Below are positions 26,101 to 33,885 of a stretch of DNA of 64,000 nt, piece after piece. A program made the translations under genes and the position numbers. Each line of letters begins with the position of its first letter. Within the stretch, counting starts at the first letter, position 1. Origin of the DNA: Paenibacillus andongensis (GTDB taxonomy: Bacteria > Bacillota > Bacilli > Paenibacillales > NBRC-103111); assembly GCF_025369935.1 (NCBI RefSeq), contig NZ_CP104467.1, positions 3,293,001 to 3,357,000 of the forward strand, in the 5' to 3' direction. The notes under the pieces are model-generated. The model saw only the letters and a list, made by a program, of their open reading frames with translations, was not told the DNA's origin and did no database searches.

Positions 26101-26262
26101 GTTGTTGTTATTGGCGGTCTTACAACTTCAACTCTACTAACACTTGTAATTGTGCCTATTATGTATGAGATCTTATTTAAGAAAAGAGAAGGCCGCCTCT
26201 TCAAGCGAAAAGGAAAGTCGAATTCCAACCAAACGGAGCATGCAGGATCTGCACTTCAATAA
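23152..26262 (+). CDS. RND-family efflux pump, SwrC-like
   Basis: 1036 aa from ATG 23152 (AGAGGAGA seven bases upstream). AcrB-type proton antiporter: N-terminal helix, a porter loop, the helix 2-6 bundle with LGGMAIAVGRVVDDSIVVIE (the paired Asp of the proton relay in helix 4), a second loop, and a repeat of the bundle with IGFLMLIGIVVTNAIVLVDR. In Bacillus the homologue SwrC exports surfactin, so an amphipathic lipopeptide or antimicrobial substrate is plausible. It is followed by its adaptor. Confidence 0.92.
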   Translation: MSKLTEFSMKNVAAVFIVMLLLVVGGTFSTTTLKVESMPDITFPVVIISTTYVAPPKDVLDEITKPLEKAVAGLDGLKTLSSSSQDNYSQIILELDQDKKPEDVKKDVESLISNVKMPQGSEKPKVLTAGFSSEPVYYLAVYGEAGMNQTELDKAYKDTILPGFNGLKGIDHVDSVGNQDAVLTIKLDAPAINNYGLTPADVSGLIKASLVSSPAGTVDFNGNTQMVRVKGEMDTIYNLDNLKITTKTGDTLLLKQIAKVEAISESKFIARLDDQPAIGVLLYKTKAANAVEFADSADKLMTDWGKTLPGVKFHKIYNSANDIKDSIHGMVQEGGLGAVLASLMILLFLRNIRMTIIVLVSIPLSILVTLLVMGPLGISLNIMTLGGMAIAVGRVVDDSIVVIENIYSQLERAQERNESVIKLATKQVSSAITSSTITTVGVFGPIGFVSGVVGEVFRPFAITLVVALMSSLIVALTVIPMLAKLMVLRSKKLTNHDDNHVGPMAEKYKKAIIWSLNNRIKTLLMAGVALILSIIITVPNLAVAFMPNSEAVKQGVIEIKMPRETSIEMMNEKSKEIEKDLKLHTDKAGKPAFKYIESLVGYNQSSDRYAYRAMMFFELTAETDATEGVKKYKEDMLKLMPPGSDANIQLFTGGPPTSTGADFSYSLKGDDQLYLKQASQLVKDKMKEFPELNDIKDSLSDSKTEVEITVDQNKARLYGLSSAQILQSVNAWIAEEKLGDLKFNNVTYSTKVMLNPAYKNSVDKLGTFLVKTPTGQTIQLNEVARVKQIEAPNNISREDQEQIVSVKAKINASDKGGVSKKITEELAKLELPSGVTREVKGVSDDINKSFMQMFMAIIASIFIVYMVMVIAFGNARAPLAILFSLPLAAIGGLLGLLVTGESINVTSLIGFLMLIGIVVTNAIVLVDRVQQLREQNYSIRDSLIEAGITRLRPIIMTAGATIIALLPLGLGLSKGTIISKGLAVVVIGGLTTSTLLTLVIVPIMYEILFKKREGRLFKRKGKSNSNQTEHAGSALQ

Positions 26263-26291
26263 GCTAAACAGGGGAAAAGGAGAAAACGAAT

Positions 26292-27548
26292 ATGAAACGT
26301 CAGTTGTTTACGATTAAGCAAAGTGCTAAATTATTCGGTGTCGTCGCGCTCAGCGCGGCGATAGCCGTAGGATGTTCCGCATCACCAGCAGCAAGTCCAG
26401 CAGCAACAACTGCTGCAGCCGAGCAAGGGGTTAAGGTTGTAAAAACGGCCAAAATTGCCAAGCAAAAGATTGGTGAGCCTGTTGAACAAGTCGGAGACGT
26501 AGTATCATCCGTTCAATTAGATATTGTCGCGAAGACCGGTGGCGAAGTCATTGAAATCGTGAAGAAACGAGGAGATATCGTAGAGAAGGGCGATGTGCTT
26601 TTCCGTTTGGATCCAACGGATGTTCTGATACAGAAGGATTTAAATTCTGTTAATATAAAAGGTGCGCAAACAGGACTTACAGAGGCTAAACAGAGGAATT
26701 CGAACGGAATTGAAGATGCCAAGGATGGCGTTTCTAAGTTGGAAACCGCTGTTAGTGATCTAGAGAAAGCCTACAATACGGTTCGCAATGAATATGATCT
26801 TGGAACAGCAACGAAATCTCAGTTAGAGCAGGCGGAGACGGCGCTAAGTAATAAAAAGAAAGATTTAGCAAGCGCACGTAGATCACTGAAAACTCTGCAA
26901 GAGACGAATTCGCTCGCACAAGTAGAGACTAGTTTAGAAACGGCGCAAGTAAATGCGCGGAATATTGAGAGGACTCTTAGCAATCTTGAGGTTAAAGCAC
27001 CAGCTTCCGGCGTATTGACAGACCTCAATGTTACTGTCGGGCAAACGTTAGCGCCAGGCGGCCGCGTTGGAGAAGTTCAACAGACGAATCCGGTCAAAAT
27101 TAAATCTCAACTTACCGAAGCATTGGCTAACCTTGTTAGAGGCAAGAGCGAATTGACTTTCTACATACCTGGGGTAACGACGAAAGCCGGAGCCAAAGTG
27201 ATTTATTTATCAGATGTGATTAACGGACAATCCAAAGCTTATGATCTGGAATTGGAGGTTCCGAATCCGGATGGCAAGCTGAAACCAGGCTCCAAGGCAC
27301 AAGTCGAACTCACCAAAGATGATGAACAAAACGTACCTGTTGTTCCAAGTCTTAGCATCGTTCGTGAAGGCGGCAATAATTTTGTCTTTGTTGTGAATGG
27401 TGAAACGGTACAGAAGCGTAAAGTTGAGCTTGGCCGTTTGAATGAGACCAATCAGGAAGTTATTTCCGGCGTCAAAGAAGATGAAATTCTTGTTATATCC
27501 GGTCAACATCAACTAAAAGATCAAGATAAAATAAAAGTGGGTAACTAA
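26292..27548 (+). CDS. RND periplasmic-adaptor-like lipoprotein
   Basis: 418 aa. The signal peptide ends in an AVGCS lipobox, followed by an Ala/Pro-rich linker. HlyD/AcrA architecture: first lipoyl half near IVAKTGGEVIEIVKKRGDIV, a long coiled-coil hairpin rich in Lys/Glu/Ala (about 125-225), second lipoyl half LEVKAPASGVLTDLNVTVGQ, then beta-barrel and membrane-proximal domains. It lies 29 bp after the RND gene with AAAAGGAGA upstream. It should dock onto the RND porter in the cell wall zone. Confidence 0.9.
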   Translation: MKRQLFTIKQSAKLFGVVALSAAIAVGCSASPAASPAATTAAAEQGVKVVKTAKIAKQKIGEPVEQVGDVVSSVQLDIVAKTGGEVIEIVKKRGDIVEKGDVLFRLDPTDVLIQKDLNSVNIKGAQTGLTEAKQRNSNGIEDAKDGVSKLETAVSDLEKAYNTVRNEYDLGTATKSQLEQAETALSNKKKDLASARRSLKTLQETNSLAQVETSLETAQVNARNIERTLSNLEVKAPASGVLTDLNVTVGQTLAPGGRVGEVQQTNPVKIKSQLTEALANLVRGKSELTFYIPGVTTKAGAKVIYLSDVINGQSKAYDLELEVPNPDGKLKPGSKAQVELTKDDEQNVPVVPSLSIVREGGNNFVFVVNGETVQKRKVELGRLNETNQEVISGVKEDEILVISGQHQLKDQDKIKVGN

Positions 27549-27614
27549 CAGAAGCTTAAAAAGGAGAGACTTTGAGCTCCTGCTCAAAGATCCCTATAAT
27601 TGGAGGAGAAAAAA

Positions 27615-29366
27615 GTGAATAAGACGATGAAGAGATCACTAGCAACCATTGTTCTATCAGCTGCACTATTAACTACAGCATCTTTTCCTGCATGGGCTGC
27701 GGATGGTCTGACCTTGGCGGCAGTAACTGCAGCAAGTACAAATATAAGCTATACACTGACGGATAAAATTGAGGTCGAAATTAAAAGCATGCTCAATGAG
27801 CACGAGTCCGATTCAACGAAATTGGGTGCCGTCATTCGAATTAAAAATACAAGTGGTAAAATCTCGCGTGTGCCTGACTTTGAACTGCGGGTTCGCATGG
27901 CAGATGGCGTCGAATATACGCTGCAGCCAAGTGCCAAAAACCCTAAATCGATACAACCCAAGAGCCAGCAGGAGCTCAGCTACATGACGACGGTTGAACG
28001 GAGTGACGATGTTGCTCTTACCGACCTCAGCTTTGTTGATGTGAATCTTGAGGTGTATCCAAAAGAAGAAACAACACTACTTGCCGTGGCCGTTGACTCT
28101 GGTATCGTATGGAACGGCAGTGACAGCACCATAACGAAACCAACCGCGATCCTTAAATGGGGAGAAGCGTTTACCTTACCTTCTTTGCGCTCAACCCTTG
28201 GATTCATACCTGTCGACATTCATAAGGAAATCACAGCCAAAGGAGTTTCTACGGTTGTCCAAATTCAAGTCGTAAATCCGACCAAAGAACGTCAGACCGT
28301 ACCTAACTTTGGGATTGATGGGAAAACCGAAAATAATGTTTATTCCGGCAGTCGAGCAGAAGCTTCTGTCATTCTAGATCCAGGCGAGAAGAAATATATT
28401 CATATCGTCATTCCAACCGATCTGGATACGGAATTTACCAGCTTGAATATAGTGACACCAGAGAGTTTTGCCACTGCTACGGGCGAAGGTAAGTTCCATG
28501 AAGACACCTATCGGGTAGGGCGTGTCAATATTCTTCTCCCTACAGGAGCTGCGACGCAGGGAGTTATCCCAGCACCAGAATATGTATTAGGTACACCAGT
28601 TAAACTGGATTCTACGAATAAATTCGTTCCTTCTAATGTCGATGTTTCGCTGGTTGAGTTACATGTTACTAGTAATGAAGACGATGGCTTTAATACGGCT
28701 GTGGCGAAGTTTAAATTGACGAACAACAGTGACCGTCCGATCCCAATTCCGGCAATTCAAACAGAGCTTGTGAGTAAAGATGGTTATGCATATGGAGGAA
28801 GAAGACAGGAAGCTACAGCACTAAGTGTTGTGCCAAATGCCTCGTATGTGGTTAGTTATTCGTATGCACTTCCAGCATCAGAAAAAGGTGAAGGACTGAA
28901 AATGAACCTTTACAGCCAACAAGTTAGTGGAGAAACGACTTATAAGTCACTGCTTGCGACGGCGAAAGTACCTGTTCAGAAAAATGACCCAACGAGTAAA
29001 CTACTAAACGTATATCCGTACGATATTACGATTAAAGATTGGACGATTTCAGCTATTTTCCAAGGCAATATGACGTATGATTATAAGCTGAAGCTGGATC
29101 TGGATATTAAGCCGGATAAGCAAGTAACGGTTGATAAGTTTAACAGTAAGCTCTCATTCGAATTATTCGATAATGTTGGTAATCCGGTTGGAAAAGCAGT
29201 TGAAGCCTTGTCAGGTGAAGGACGTTTATACAATGGATCAAACACAATTAACCTAAATGCGAGATCCAACCAACTGGACTTCCCGATTCAGGTCAAAGTT
29301 TTTGAGACATTTACGAACGAATACGGTGAATCCGTTAAACGGTTGTTGACTACATTCAAACAATAG
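27615..29366 (+). CDS. Large secreted protein of exporter operon 2 (583 aa, unknown function)
   Basis: 583 codons from GTG 27615, with GGAGGA at 27602-27607; ATG 27627 is an alternative. The signal peptide is similar to the protein at 20727 (MKRSLATIVLSAALLTTASF against YRLATIALSAALVLG) and ends at PAWA. Repeated beta-rich modules follow, each with 'KFKLTNNSDRPIPIPAIQTE'-like strands. It has no membrane anchor and no named domain that I can recognise. It is third of the RND operon, so a role with the pump or its product at the cell surface is inferred. Confidence 0.8.
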   Translation: MNKTMKRSLATIVLSAALLTTASFPAWAADGLTLAAVTAASTNISYTLTDKIEVEIKSMLNEHESDSTKLGAVIRIKNTSGKISRVPDFELRVRMADGVEYTLQPSAKNPKSIQPKSQQELSYMTTVERSDDVALTDLSFVDVNLEVYPKEETTLLAVAVDSGIVWNGSDSTITKPTAILKWGEAFTLPSLRSTLGFIPVDIHKEITAKGVSTVVQIQVVNPTKERQTVPNFGIDGKTENNVYSGSRAEASVILDPGEKKYIHIVIPTDLDTEFTSLNIVTPESFATATGEGKFHEDTYRVGRVNILLPTGAATQGVIPAPEYVLGTPVKLDSTNKFVPSNVDVSLVELHVTSNEDDGFNTAVAKFKLTNNSDRPIPIPAIQTELVSKDGYAYGGRRQEATALSVVPNASYVVSYSYALPASEKGEGLKMNLYSQQVSGETTYKSLLATAKVPVQKNDPTSKLLNVYPYDITIKDWTISAIFQGNMTYDYKLKLDLDIKPDKQVTVDKFNSKLSFELFDNVGNPVGKAVEALSGEGRLYNGSNTINLNARSNQLDFPIQVKVFETFTNEYGESVKRLLTTFKQ

Positions 29367-29377
29367 ATAATTCAACG

Positions 29378-29426
29378 AAAAACTACTTGGACATGTGCTT
29401 CTAGTGCACTCCCAAGTAGTTTTTTG
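29378..29426 (+). terminator. Terminator of exporter operon 2
   Basis: AAAAACTACTTGG pairs with CCAAGTAGTTTTT around a 21-nt loop, ending in TTTTTTG. Confidence 0.85.
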
Positions 29427-29530
29427 CGTTATATGGAACGGTTCTTATTGCAATGTGATGGAGTGCTCATAAGGAGGTCTTTTTTTGGATAAGATAGGAT
29501 TAACGAAATGAACATAACGGAGTGAATGCA

Positions 29531-29695
29531 ATGAACTGGATATATTGGGCCAAATTATATGATTCCAAGTTTCAAGCAGGCTGCCTGGCGAAAAGAATGG
29601 AAGAAGACTGGTGGATTTACGGCTATGAATGTCCACAAGAAGTGGAAGTATTTAAGTCCAAAAAAGGGCGATTTGGCGTTCGTTATAACACGTAA
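29531..29695 (+). CDS. Small conserved-looking protein, 54 aa
   Basis: ATG 29531 to TAA 29695. The product starts MNWIYWAKLYDSKFQAGCLA, is rich in Trp and Tyr (WWIYGYE) and ends in a basic segment KSKKGRFGVRYNT. A weak ribosome site (GGAG) precedes it. The non-random composition and position between a terminator and the tRNA promoter support a real gene. No function is evident. It is too short to be found by usual length cut-offs. Confidence 0.6.
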   Translation: MNWIYWAKLYDSKFQAGCLAKRMEEDWWIYGYECPQEVEVFKSKKGRFGVRYNT

Positions 29696-29724
29696 TTTGC
29701 ACAAAATACCCTAGAAATTAACGC

Positions 29725-29754
29725 TTGACTTAGACCGCGCATTTAGTGTATATT
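29725..29754 (+). promoter_or_regulatory. Promoter of the tRNA pair
   Basis: TTGACT at 29725-29730 and TATATT at 29749-29754 with 18-bp spacing, about 33 bp before the tRNA-fMet. Confidence 0.65.
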
Positions 29755-29786
29755 TATTTTTGTCGCTGTTGAGCGGCAACTAATGA

Positions 29787-29863
<77 letters not shown>

Positions 29864-29874
29864 AATTTTATTTT

Positions 29875-29948
29875 GGGCCTATAGCTCAGTTGGTTAGAGC
29901 GGTCGGCTCATAACCGATTGGTCGGGGGTTCGAGTCCCTCTGGGCCCA
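29875..29948 (+). tRNA. tRNA-Ile2 (CAU anticodon, lysidine type)
   Basis: 74 nt, no encoded CCA. Acceptor GGGCCTA pairs with TGGGCCC. The anticodon loop is CTCATAA, as in Bacillus tRNA-Ile2, not the TTCATAC of elongator Met. TilS would convert C34 to lysidine to read AUA. It is 11 nt after tRNA-fMet, on the same transcript. Elongator tRNA-Met is the alternative. Confidence 0.8.
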
Positions 29949-29956
29949 TAGCACGG

Positions 29957-29984
29957 AAACCCTTGGAATATAAGGGTTTTTATT
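29957..29984 (+). terminator. Terminator after the tRNA pair
   Basis: AAACCCTT-GGAATAT-AAGGGTTT followed by TTATT. A second hairpin with a T-run lies at 30002-30057. Confidence 0.75.
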
Positions 29985-30001
29985 ATTTCTAGGCATATAG
30001 C

Positions 30002-30057
30002 AAGCCTCTCATTCTCATCATGATAATGATGGAAATGAGGGGCTTGTGCATTTTTTG
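30002..30057 (+). terminator. Second, longer hairpin with T-run
   Basis: AAGCC-CTCATT and ATCAT/ATGAT arms fold back on AATGAGGGGCTT, then TTTTTT at 30051-30056. It may back up the tRNA terminator. Confidence 0.6.
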
Positions 30058-30208
30058 TGCACATTGCTTTATTTTTGCCCTGTTTTCTTGTTATTTTCAA
30101 GTGCTAATTCAATATAGCTTTTCGCTGCATGTTATATACGTTCAATTTTTCTTGATAATGGGATTTGGAAACGTTAAAATTATTATTTATTGAATATATG
30201 GATCCGTA

Positions 30209-31435
30209 ATGAAAGTCGGTGAATGGAAGATGCTCTCCATGACAGCAAAAGTTCTCCAGATTATAAGGAGGGCAAAGCTTCCCCTGTCTAAAGCTGAATT
30301 AGCAGAAGAAACTGGTGTATCGTTGTCCGCCATCTCTGTACATGTGGAACGATTACTCGAAGAGAAATTGATCGAGGTGTCAAAGATCGGGGTTTCATCA
30401 GGTGGCAGAAAGCCTAGGCAATATGCATTGAATAAAAACATTGGTTTAATTTTGTCCATTGAACTGGGAACTTCGTTTGTTCACATAGCCCTCACTAACT
30501 TTAATTGTGAAATTCTTTATCTAACAACCTCTGACATTGATATCACAGATGGACCTGATCGTGTGTTGACACGAATTCATGAGCTTGTTGACCAGATGCT
30601 TTTAGAAAATAAAGTGGATAAAGTTTCTATTAAAGGCATCGGTATTGGCATACCAGGGCCTGTTGATTTTTCGATGGGTATACCGATATCTCCTACGATC
30701 ATGCCGGGTTGGGACAAGTATCCTATCAGGGAATTTTGGTCCAAGTATTTTGATTGTCCTTGTTACGTTGATAACGATGTGAATACTATGGCACTAGGTG
30801 AACATGCCAAAGGATTGCAATTTGAAGTTAGCAATCTCATTTATGTTAAGGTCGGAAGCGGTATTGGCTCTGGAATTATTTATGATGGCGTGTTATACAG
30901 AGGATCTACAGGAAGCGCGGGAGATATTGGCCATTTTGACATCGGATCGGATGTCGTATGTTGGTGTGGTAATAAAGGCTGTTTGGAGGCTTCAGCTGGG
31001 GGCAAAGCTATCGTATCGAAAGGAAAAGAGAGAGCTCTATCCCATAGAAGCGAATATTTACTGCAGATTCTCAATAGCCGCGGAAAGCTGACAATTGATG
31101 ATATAGGTACAGGAGTCCTTCAACTGGATTCAACTTCTGTCGCGCTAGTTCGCGAAAGCGGTACTTCAATCGGACGAGTAATAGCTTCAATTGTTAATTT
31201 CGCCAATCCTGACCTTGTCGTTATAGGAGGAAGGGTTGCTGAGTTCGGAGACATATTCCTTGCGGCAATTCGGCAAAGTGTTTATCAAAGGTCACTACCA
31301 TTAGCCACACGAAATTTGATCATTAATAAATCGGTACTTGGGAATATGGCTGGACTCATCGGTGGCGCCTTTATGACGATTGATCAAATCATTATTCAGT
31401 CTACTGACAATGAGGCTGACATTATTCTTAAATAA
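30209..31435 (+). CDS. ROK-family transcriptional regulator (NagC/XylR type)
   Basis: 408 aa. The N-terminal winged helix (SKAELAEETGVSLSAISVHV, then ERLLEEKLIEV) is followed by a ROK sugar-kinase-like domain: ATP/sugar region SIELGTSFVHIALTN, GIGIPGPVD, and zinc motif CWCGNKGCLEASAGG. Such proteins repress sugar catabolic genes until a sugar or sugar phosphate binds. It lies directly upstream of an oxidoreductase gene with a perfect 29-bp inverted repeat between. The start is either ATG 30209 or the later in-frame ATG 30230. Confidence 0.9.
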   Translation: MKVGEWKMLSMTAKVLQIIRRAKLPLSKAELAEETGVSLSAISVHVERLLEEKLIEVSKIGVSSGGRKPRQYALNKNIGLILSIELGTSFVHIALTNFNCEILYLTTSDIDITDGPDRVLTRIHELVDQMLLENKVDKVSIKGIGIGIPGPVDFSMGIPISPTIMPGWDKYPIREFWSKYFDCPCYVDNDVNTMALGEHAKGLQFEVSNLIYVKVGSGIGSGIIYDGVLYRGSTGSAGDIGHFDIGSDVVCWCGNKGCLEASAGGKAIVSKGKERALSHRSEYLLQILNSRGKLTIDDIGTGVLQLDSTSVALVRESGTSIGRVIASIVNFANPDLVVIGGRVAEFGDIFLAAIRQSVYQRSLPLATRNLIINKSVLGNMAGLIGGAFMTIDQIIIQSTDNEADIILK

Positions 31436-31450
31436 ATATGACTTGAAAAC

Positions 31451-31489
31451 GCACACCTCTTACCTTAGGGAAGGGTGTGTATTTTTTTT
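31451..31489 (+). terminator. Terminator after the ROK regulator
   Basis: CACACC...GGTGTG hairpin followed by eight T. The downstream oxidoreductase is therefore likely to have its own promoter. Confidence 0.75.
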
Positions 31490-31503
31490 ATCTATTTTTC
31501 AAC

Positions 31504-31566
31504 TTATAACATTAACAGTTAGACTTTTAACATTGACTGTTAAAAGTCTAACTGTTAATGTTATAA
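31504..31566. promoter_or_regulatory. 29-bp perfect inverted repeat with 5-nt loop
   Basis: The arm at 31504-31532 is the exact reverse complement of 31538-31566; the loop is TTGAC. The AT-rich arms contain AACAGTTAGAC and TTAACA motifs. The repeat ends seven bases before the AAGGAGGGG ribosome site of the oxidoreductase. It could be an operator for the ROK regulator or an RNA hairpin that controls translation. There is no T-run immediately after it. Confidence 0.75.
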
Positions 31567-31582
31567 CTAAAGGAGGGGAATT

Positions 31583-32731
31583 ATGAGGAAAATAAAAGCG
31601 GCTATTATTGGAGCGGGTTTTATTGGAAAAGCACATCTTGAAGCAATGAGAAGATTGGGATACGTGGATATTGTGGCTATCGGGCAAAGCAATCAAAAGC
31701 ACGCTGAAGAATATGCAAAGACTCTAAATATTCCCAAAGCTTACGGCAATTATATGGATCTGCTGCAAGATGAAGAAATTGAGGTTGTTCACAACTGTAC
31801 GCCGAATCATCTTCATTACGAAATAAACAAGCAAGCGCTGCTCCATGGAAAGCATCTTCTATCAGAGAAGCCTTTAACTCTTACAAGTGTGGAAGCCAAA
31901 GAACTTTATGAGCTAGCTCTTGAGAAGGGGCTAATTACCGGAATTAATTTTAATTACAGGCAATTTCCGATGGTTCAACAGTTGAAGAATATGGTCAATG
32001 ACAATGACCTTGGGGAGATTCGAATTATTCGCGGGAGCTACTTACAAGATTGGCTTCTTTATAATACAGACTATAATTGGCGCATGGAGCCTCAATTTGG
32101 TGGGGAGACGCGTGCGATAAGCGATATCGGTTCCCATCTCTTTGATCTCGTACAATACGTAACTGATCTAAGAATCACAGAGGTTCTTGCTGACATATCA
32201 ATCGTTCATCCGATTCGTTATAAGCCAAGTAAAAGCGGGGTGTCTTTTGAAGTAAATACAAAGGATAGCTTGCAACAAGTTGATATTAGGACTGAGGACT
32301 ACTGCTCGATTATGGTGAAATTTAATAATGGGGCTCGGGGCGTTCTTACTGTATCTCAAGTGTCTGCCGGTAAAAAAAATGCACTTGAAATAAACTTGGA
32401 TGGTTTAAATTCTTCCGGTACTTGGAAACAGGAGGAGCCATTCAAATTACAAATGGGCTATCGGGATAAACCAGGTGAAACTATATTAAGAGATCCCACG
32501 TTACTCAAGAAGAAAACGCTGCCCTATTTGCACTATCCAAGTGGTCATGAGGAGGGCTGGACAGACAGTCTCAAAAATATGATGCAGCATTATTATGAGG
32601 CTGTATTCAACAATGCAGCGCCAACTGATTCAGTTGCTACATTCAAAGAAGGGTATCAAATCACGCTAATAAATGATGCTATCATCAGAAGCGTCAAGTC
32701 AGGAACATGGGAAAATGTTATATCTGTATAG
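31583..32731 (+). CDS. Gfo/Idh/MocA-family oxidoreductase
   Basis: 382 aa. NAD(P)-dependent sugar or inositol dehydrogenase-like enzyme. The N-terminal Rossmann motif is IIGAGFIGKAHLEAM, followed by the family motif EKPLTLTSVEAKELYELA with the conserved Lys of EKP. The C-terminal half has the GGETRAISDIGSHLFDLVQY stretch, where the catalytic Asp-x-x-x-His pair sits. The preceding ROK regulator suggests a carbohydrate substrate. The exact sugar is unknown. Confidence 0.9.
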   Translation: MRKIKAAIIGAGFIGKAHLEAMRRLGYVDIVAIGQSNQKHAEEYAKTLNIPKAYGNYMDLLQDEEIEVVHNCTPNHLHYEINKQALLHGKHLLSEKPLTLTSVEAKELYELALEKGLITGINFNYRQFPMVQQLKNMVNDNDLGEIRIIRGSYLQDWLLYNTDYNWRMEPQFGGETRAISDIGSHLFDLVQYVTDLRITEVLADISIVHPIRYKPSKSGVSFEVNTKDSLQQVDIRTEDYCSIMVKFNNGARGVLTVSQVSAGKKNALEINLDGLNSSGTWKQEEPFKLQMGYRDKPGETILRDPTLLKKKTLPYLHYPSGHEEGWTDSLKNMMQHYYEAVFNNAAPTDSVATFKEGYQITLINDAIIRSVKSGTWENVISV

Positions 32732-32917
32732 ATCAACCCGGCTATGTCGGGATGCTTCTTTTATCAACATACTAAATTTTACGTAAATACATTTTATTTT
32801 GTGGGGATAAAACTCACTGCGATGAGAGATCTTATACAAGGTTGCCAACAGTAAGACATGAAAATACGTGAAACATTTAGGAGAAGCTTAAGCCCCAAAA
32901 AATGAGGAGGATTGTAA

Positions 32918-33274
32918 ATGTTCCAAGACCAAAATATCAATAACCAATTTCAACAAACGCAAGGGATCATTGCACAACTTATTAACCAAACGCAACAATC
33001 TTCGCAGATGTACCAACAGATGCTTCAACAAGAGCAGCAAAATGCAATGAGGCTTGAAGAGTTAGCACAAAGGGAACATAAAGCCGTCCAAATCATTCAA
33101 TCTGCGCTGCAAGGCCACCAAATGGCGATTCAACAATTACAACACGTTTCGCAGTTGTGCAGACAGCTTGAACAAACGGCTCAAAGCAGCTTTCAGTCTC
33201 AAAATATGCAGCAACCTCAACAACAAAGTAATTATGTCAATTCGTATGGCTCATCGTATCGCGGTTATCAATAA
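32918..33274 (+). CDS. Gln-rich helical small protein, 118 aa
   Basis: GAGGATTGTAA precedes the ATG. Nearly a third of the residues are Gln, with heptad-like spacing (QMYQQMLQQEQQNAMRLEEL), so a coiled coil is likely. The tail is Asn/Ser/Tyr-rich (YVNSYGSSYRGYQ). No signal peptide. I do not recognise the family; similar Gln-rich proteins occur in spore formers and may be spore-associated, but nothing here proves it. The protein at 43129 has comparable composition. Confidence 0.7.
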   Translation: MFQDQNINNQFQQTQGIIAQLINQTQQSSQMYQQMLQQEQQNAMRLEELAQREHKAVQIIQSALQGHQMAIQQLQHVSQLCRQLEQTAQSSFQSQNMQQPQQQSNYVNSYGSSYRGYQ

Positions 33275-33458
33275 TTCTAAGCATGAATAGATGAAAGAGG
33301 ACAGAGGCTGACGATATTCGTCGGCCTTTATTCATTGTCATTATATCGTGTTAAAATGCTCCCGGAGCAATAATTAGCTGCAGCGGTGAATGGATAGTGT
33401 GCTTATTTTCGGATGTTATTGTAAAATTAATTGTATAATGATTCAAAAGGAGAAAGTT

Positions 33459-33737
33459 ATGTGCCGAAATATTAAAACGCTATTCAATTTCGATCCTTTG
33501 GCTACCGATGATGAAATTAAGGCGGCCTCGCTGCAATTTGTGAGAAAAATCTCAGGCTTTACTGAGCCTTCGAAGGCAAATGAAGCGGCGTTCAATCAAG
33601 CTGTCGAGGAGGTTAGTATAGTTGCCCGGAACCTGCTCAACTCGCTGGTAACTAATGCAGAGCCTCGAAATCGTGAGGTTGAAATCGAACGAGCTCGCGC
33701 TAGGAATGCAAAAAGGTTTGGAACAAAAGAAGATTAA
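33459..33737 (+). CDS. DUF2277 family protein
   Basis: 92 aa from ATG 33459, preceded by AAAGGAGAAAG. The start MCRNIKTLFNFDP and the middle VRKISGFTEPSKANEAAFNQ are the hallmarks of DUF2277, as is the basic C-terminus ERARARNAKRFGTKED. The family is small, widespread and of unknown function. The upstream open extension to 33390 has no ribosome site. Confidence 0.85.
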   Translation: MCRNIKTLFNFDPLATDDEIKAASLQFVRKISGFTEPSKANEAAFNQAVEEVSIVARNLLNSLVTNAEPRNREVEIERARARNAKRFGTKED

Positions 33738-33759
33738 TAACATCATTAATGAAAGTACG

Positions 33760-33790
33760 GGTTCTTTCTTACAGGGAAAGAGCCTTTTTT
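33760..33790 (+). terminator. Terminator after the DUF2277 gene
   Basis: GGTTCTTTC-TTACAGG-GAAAGAGCC followed by TTTTTT. Confidence 0.85.
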
Positions 33791-33885
33791 GTGTTTACAT
33801 GGGTAGGCATTCAACTTGTCCTTGTAGCGCTCTACACTAGTTGAGCATATCATGTATGAAACTAGTAGAAATTAGGTGATAGAAA

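Noticed and set aside
29875..29948. Elongator tRNA-Met reading of the second CAU tRNA
   Set aside because: The anticodon loop CTCATAA fits tRNA-Ile2; Bacillus elongator Met has TTCATAC. Kept as an alternative only.
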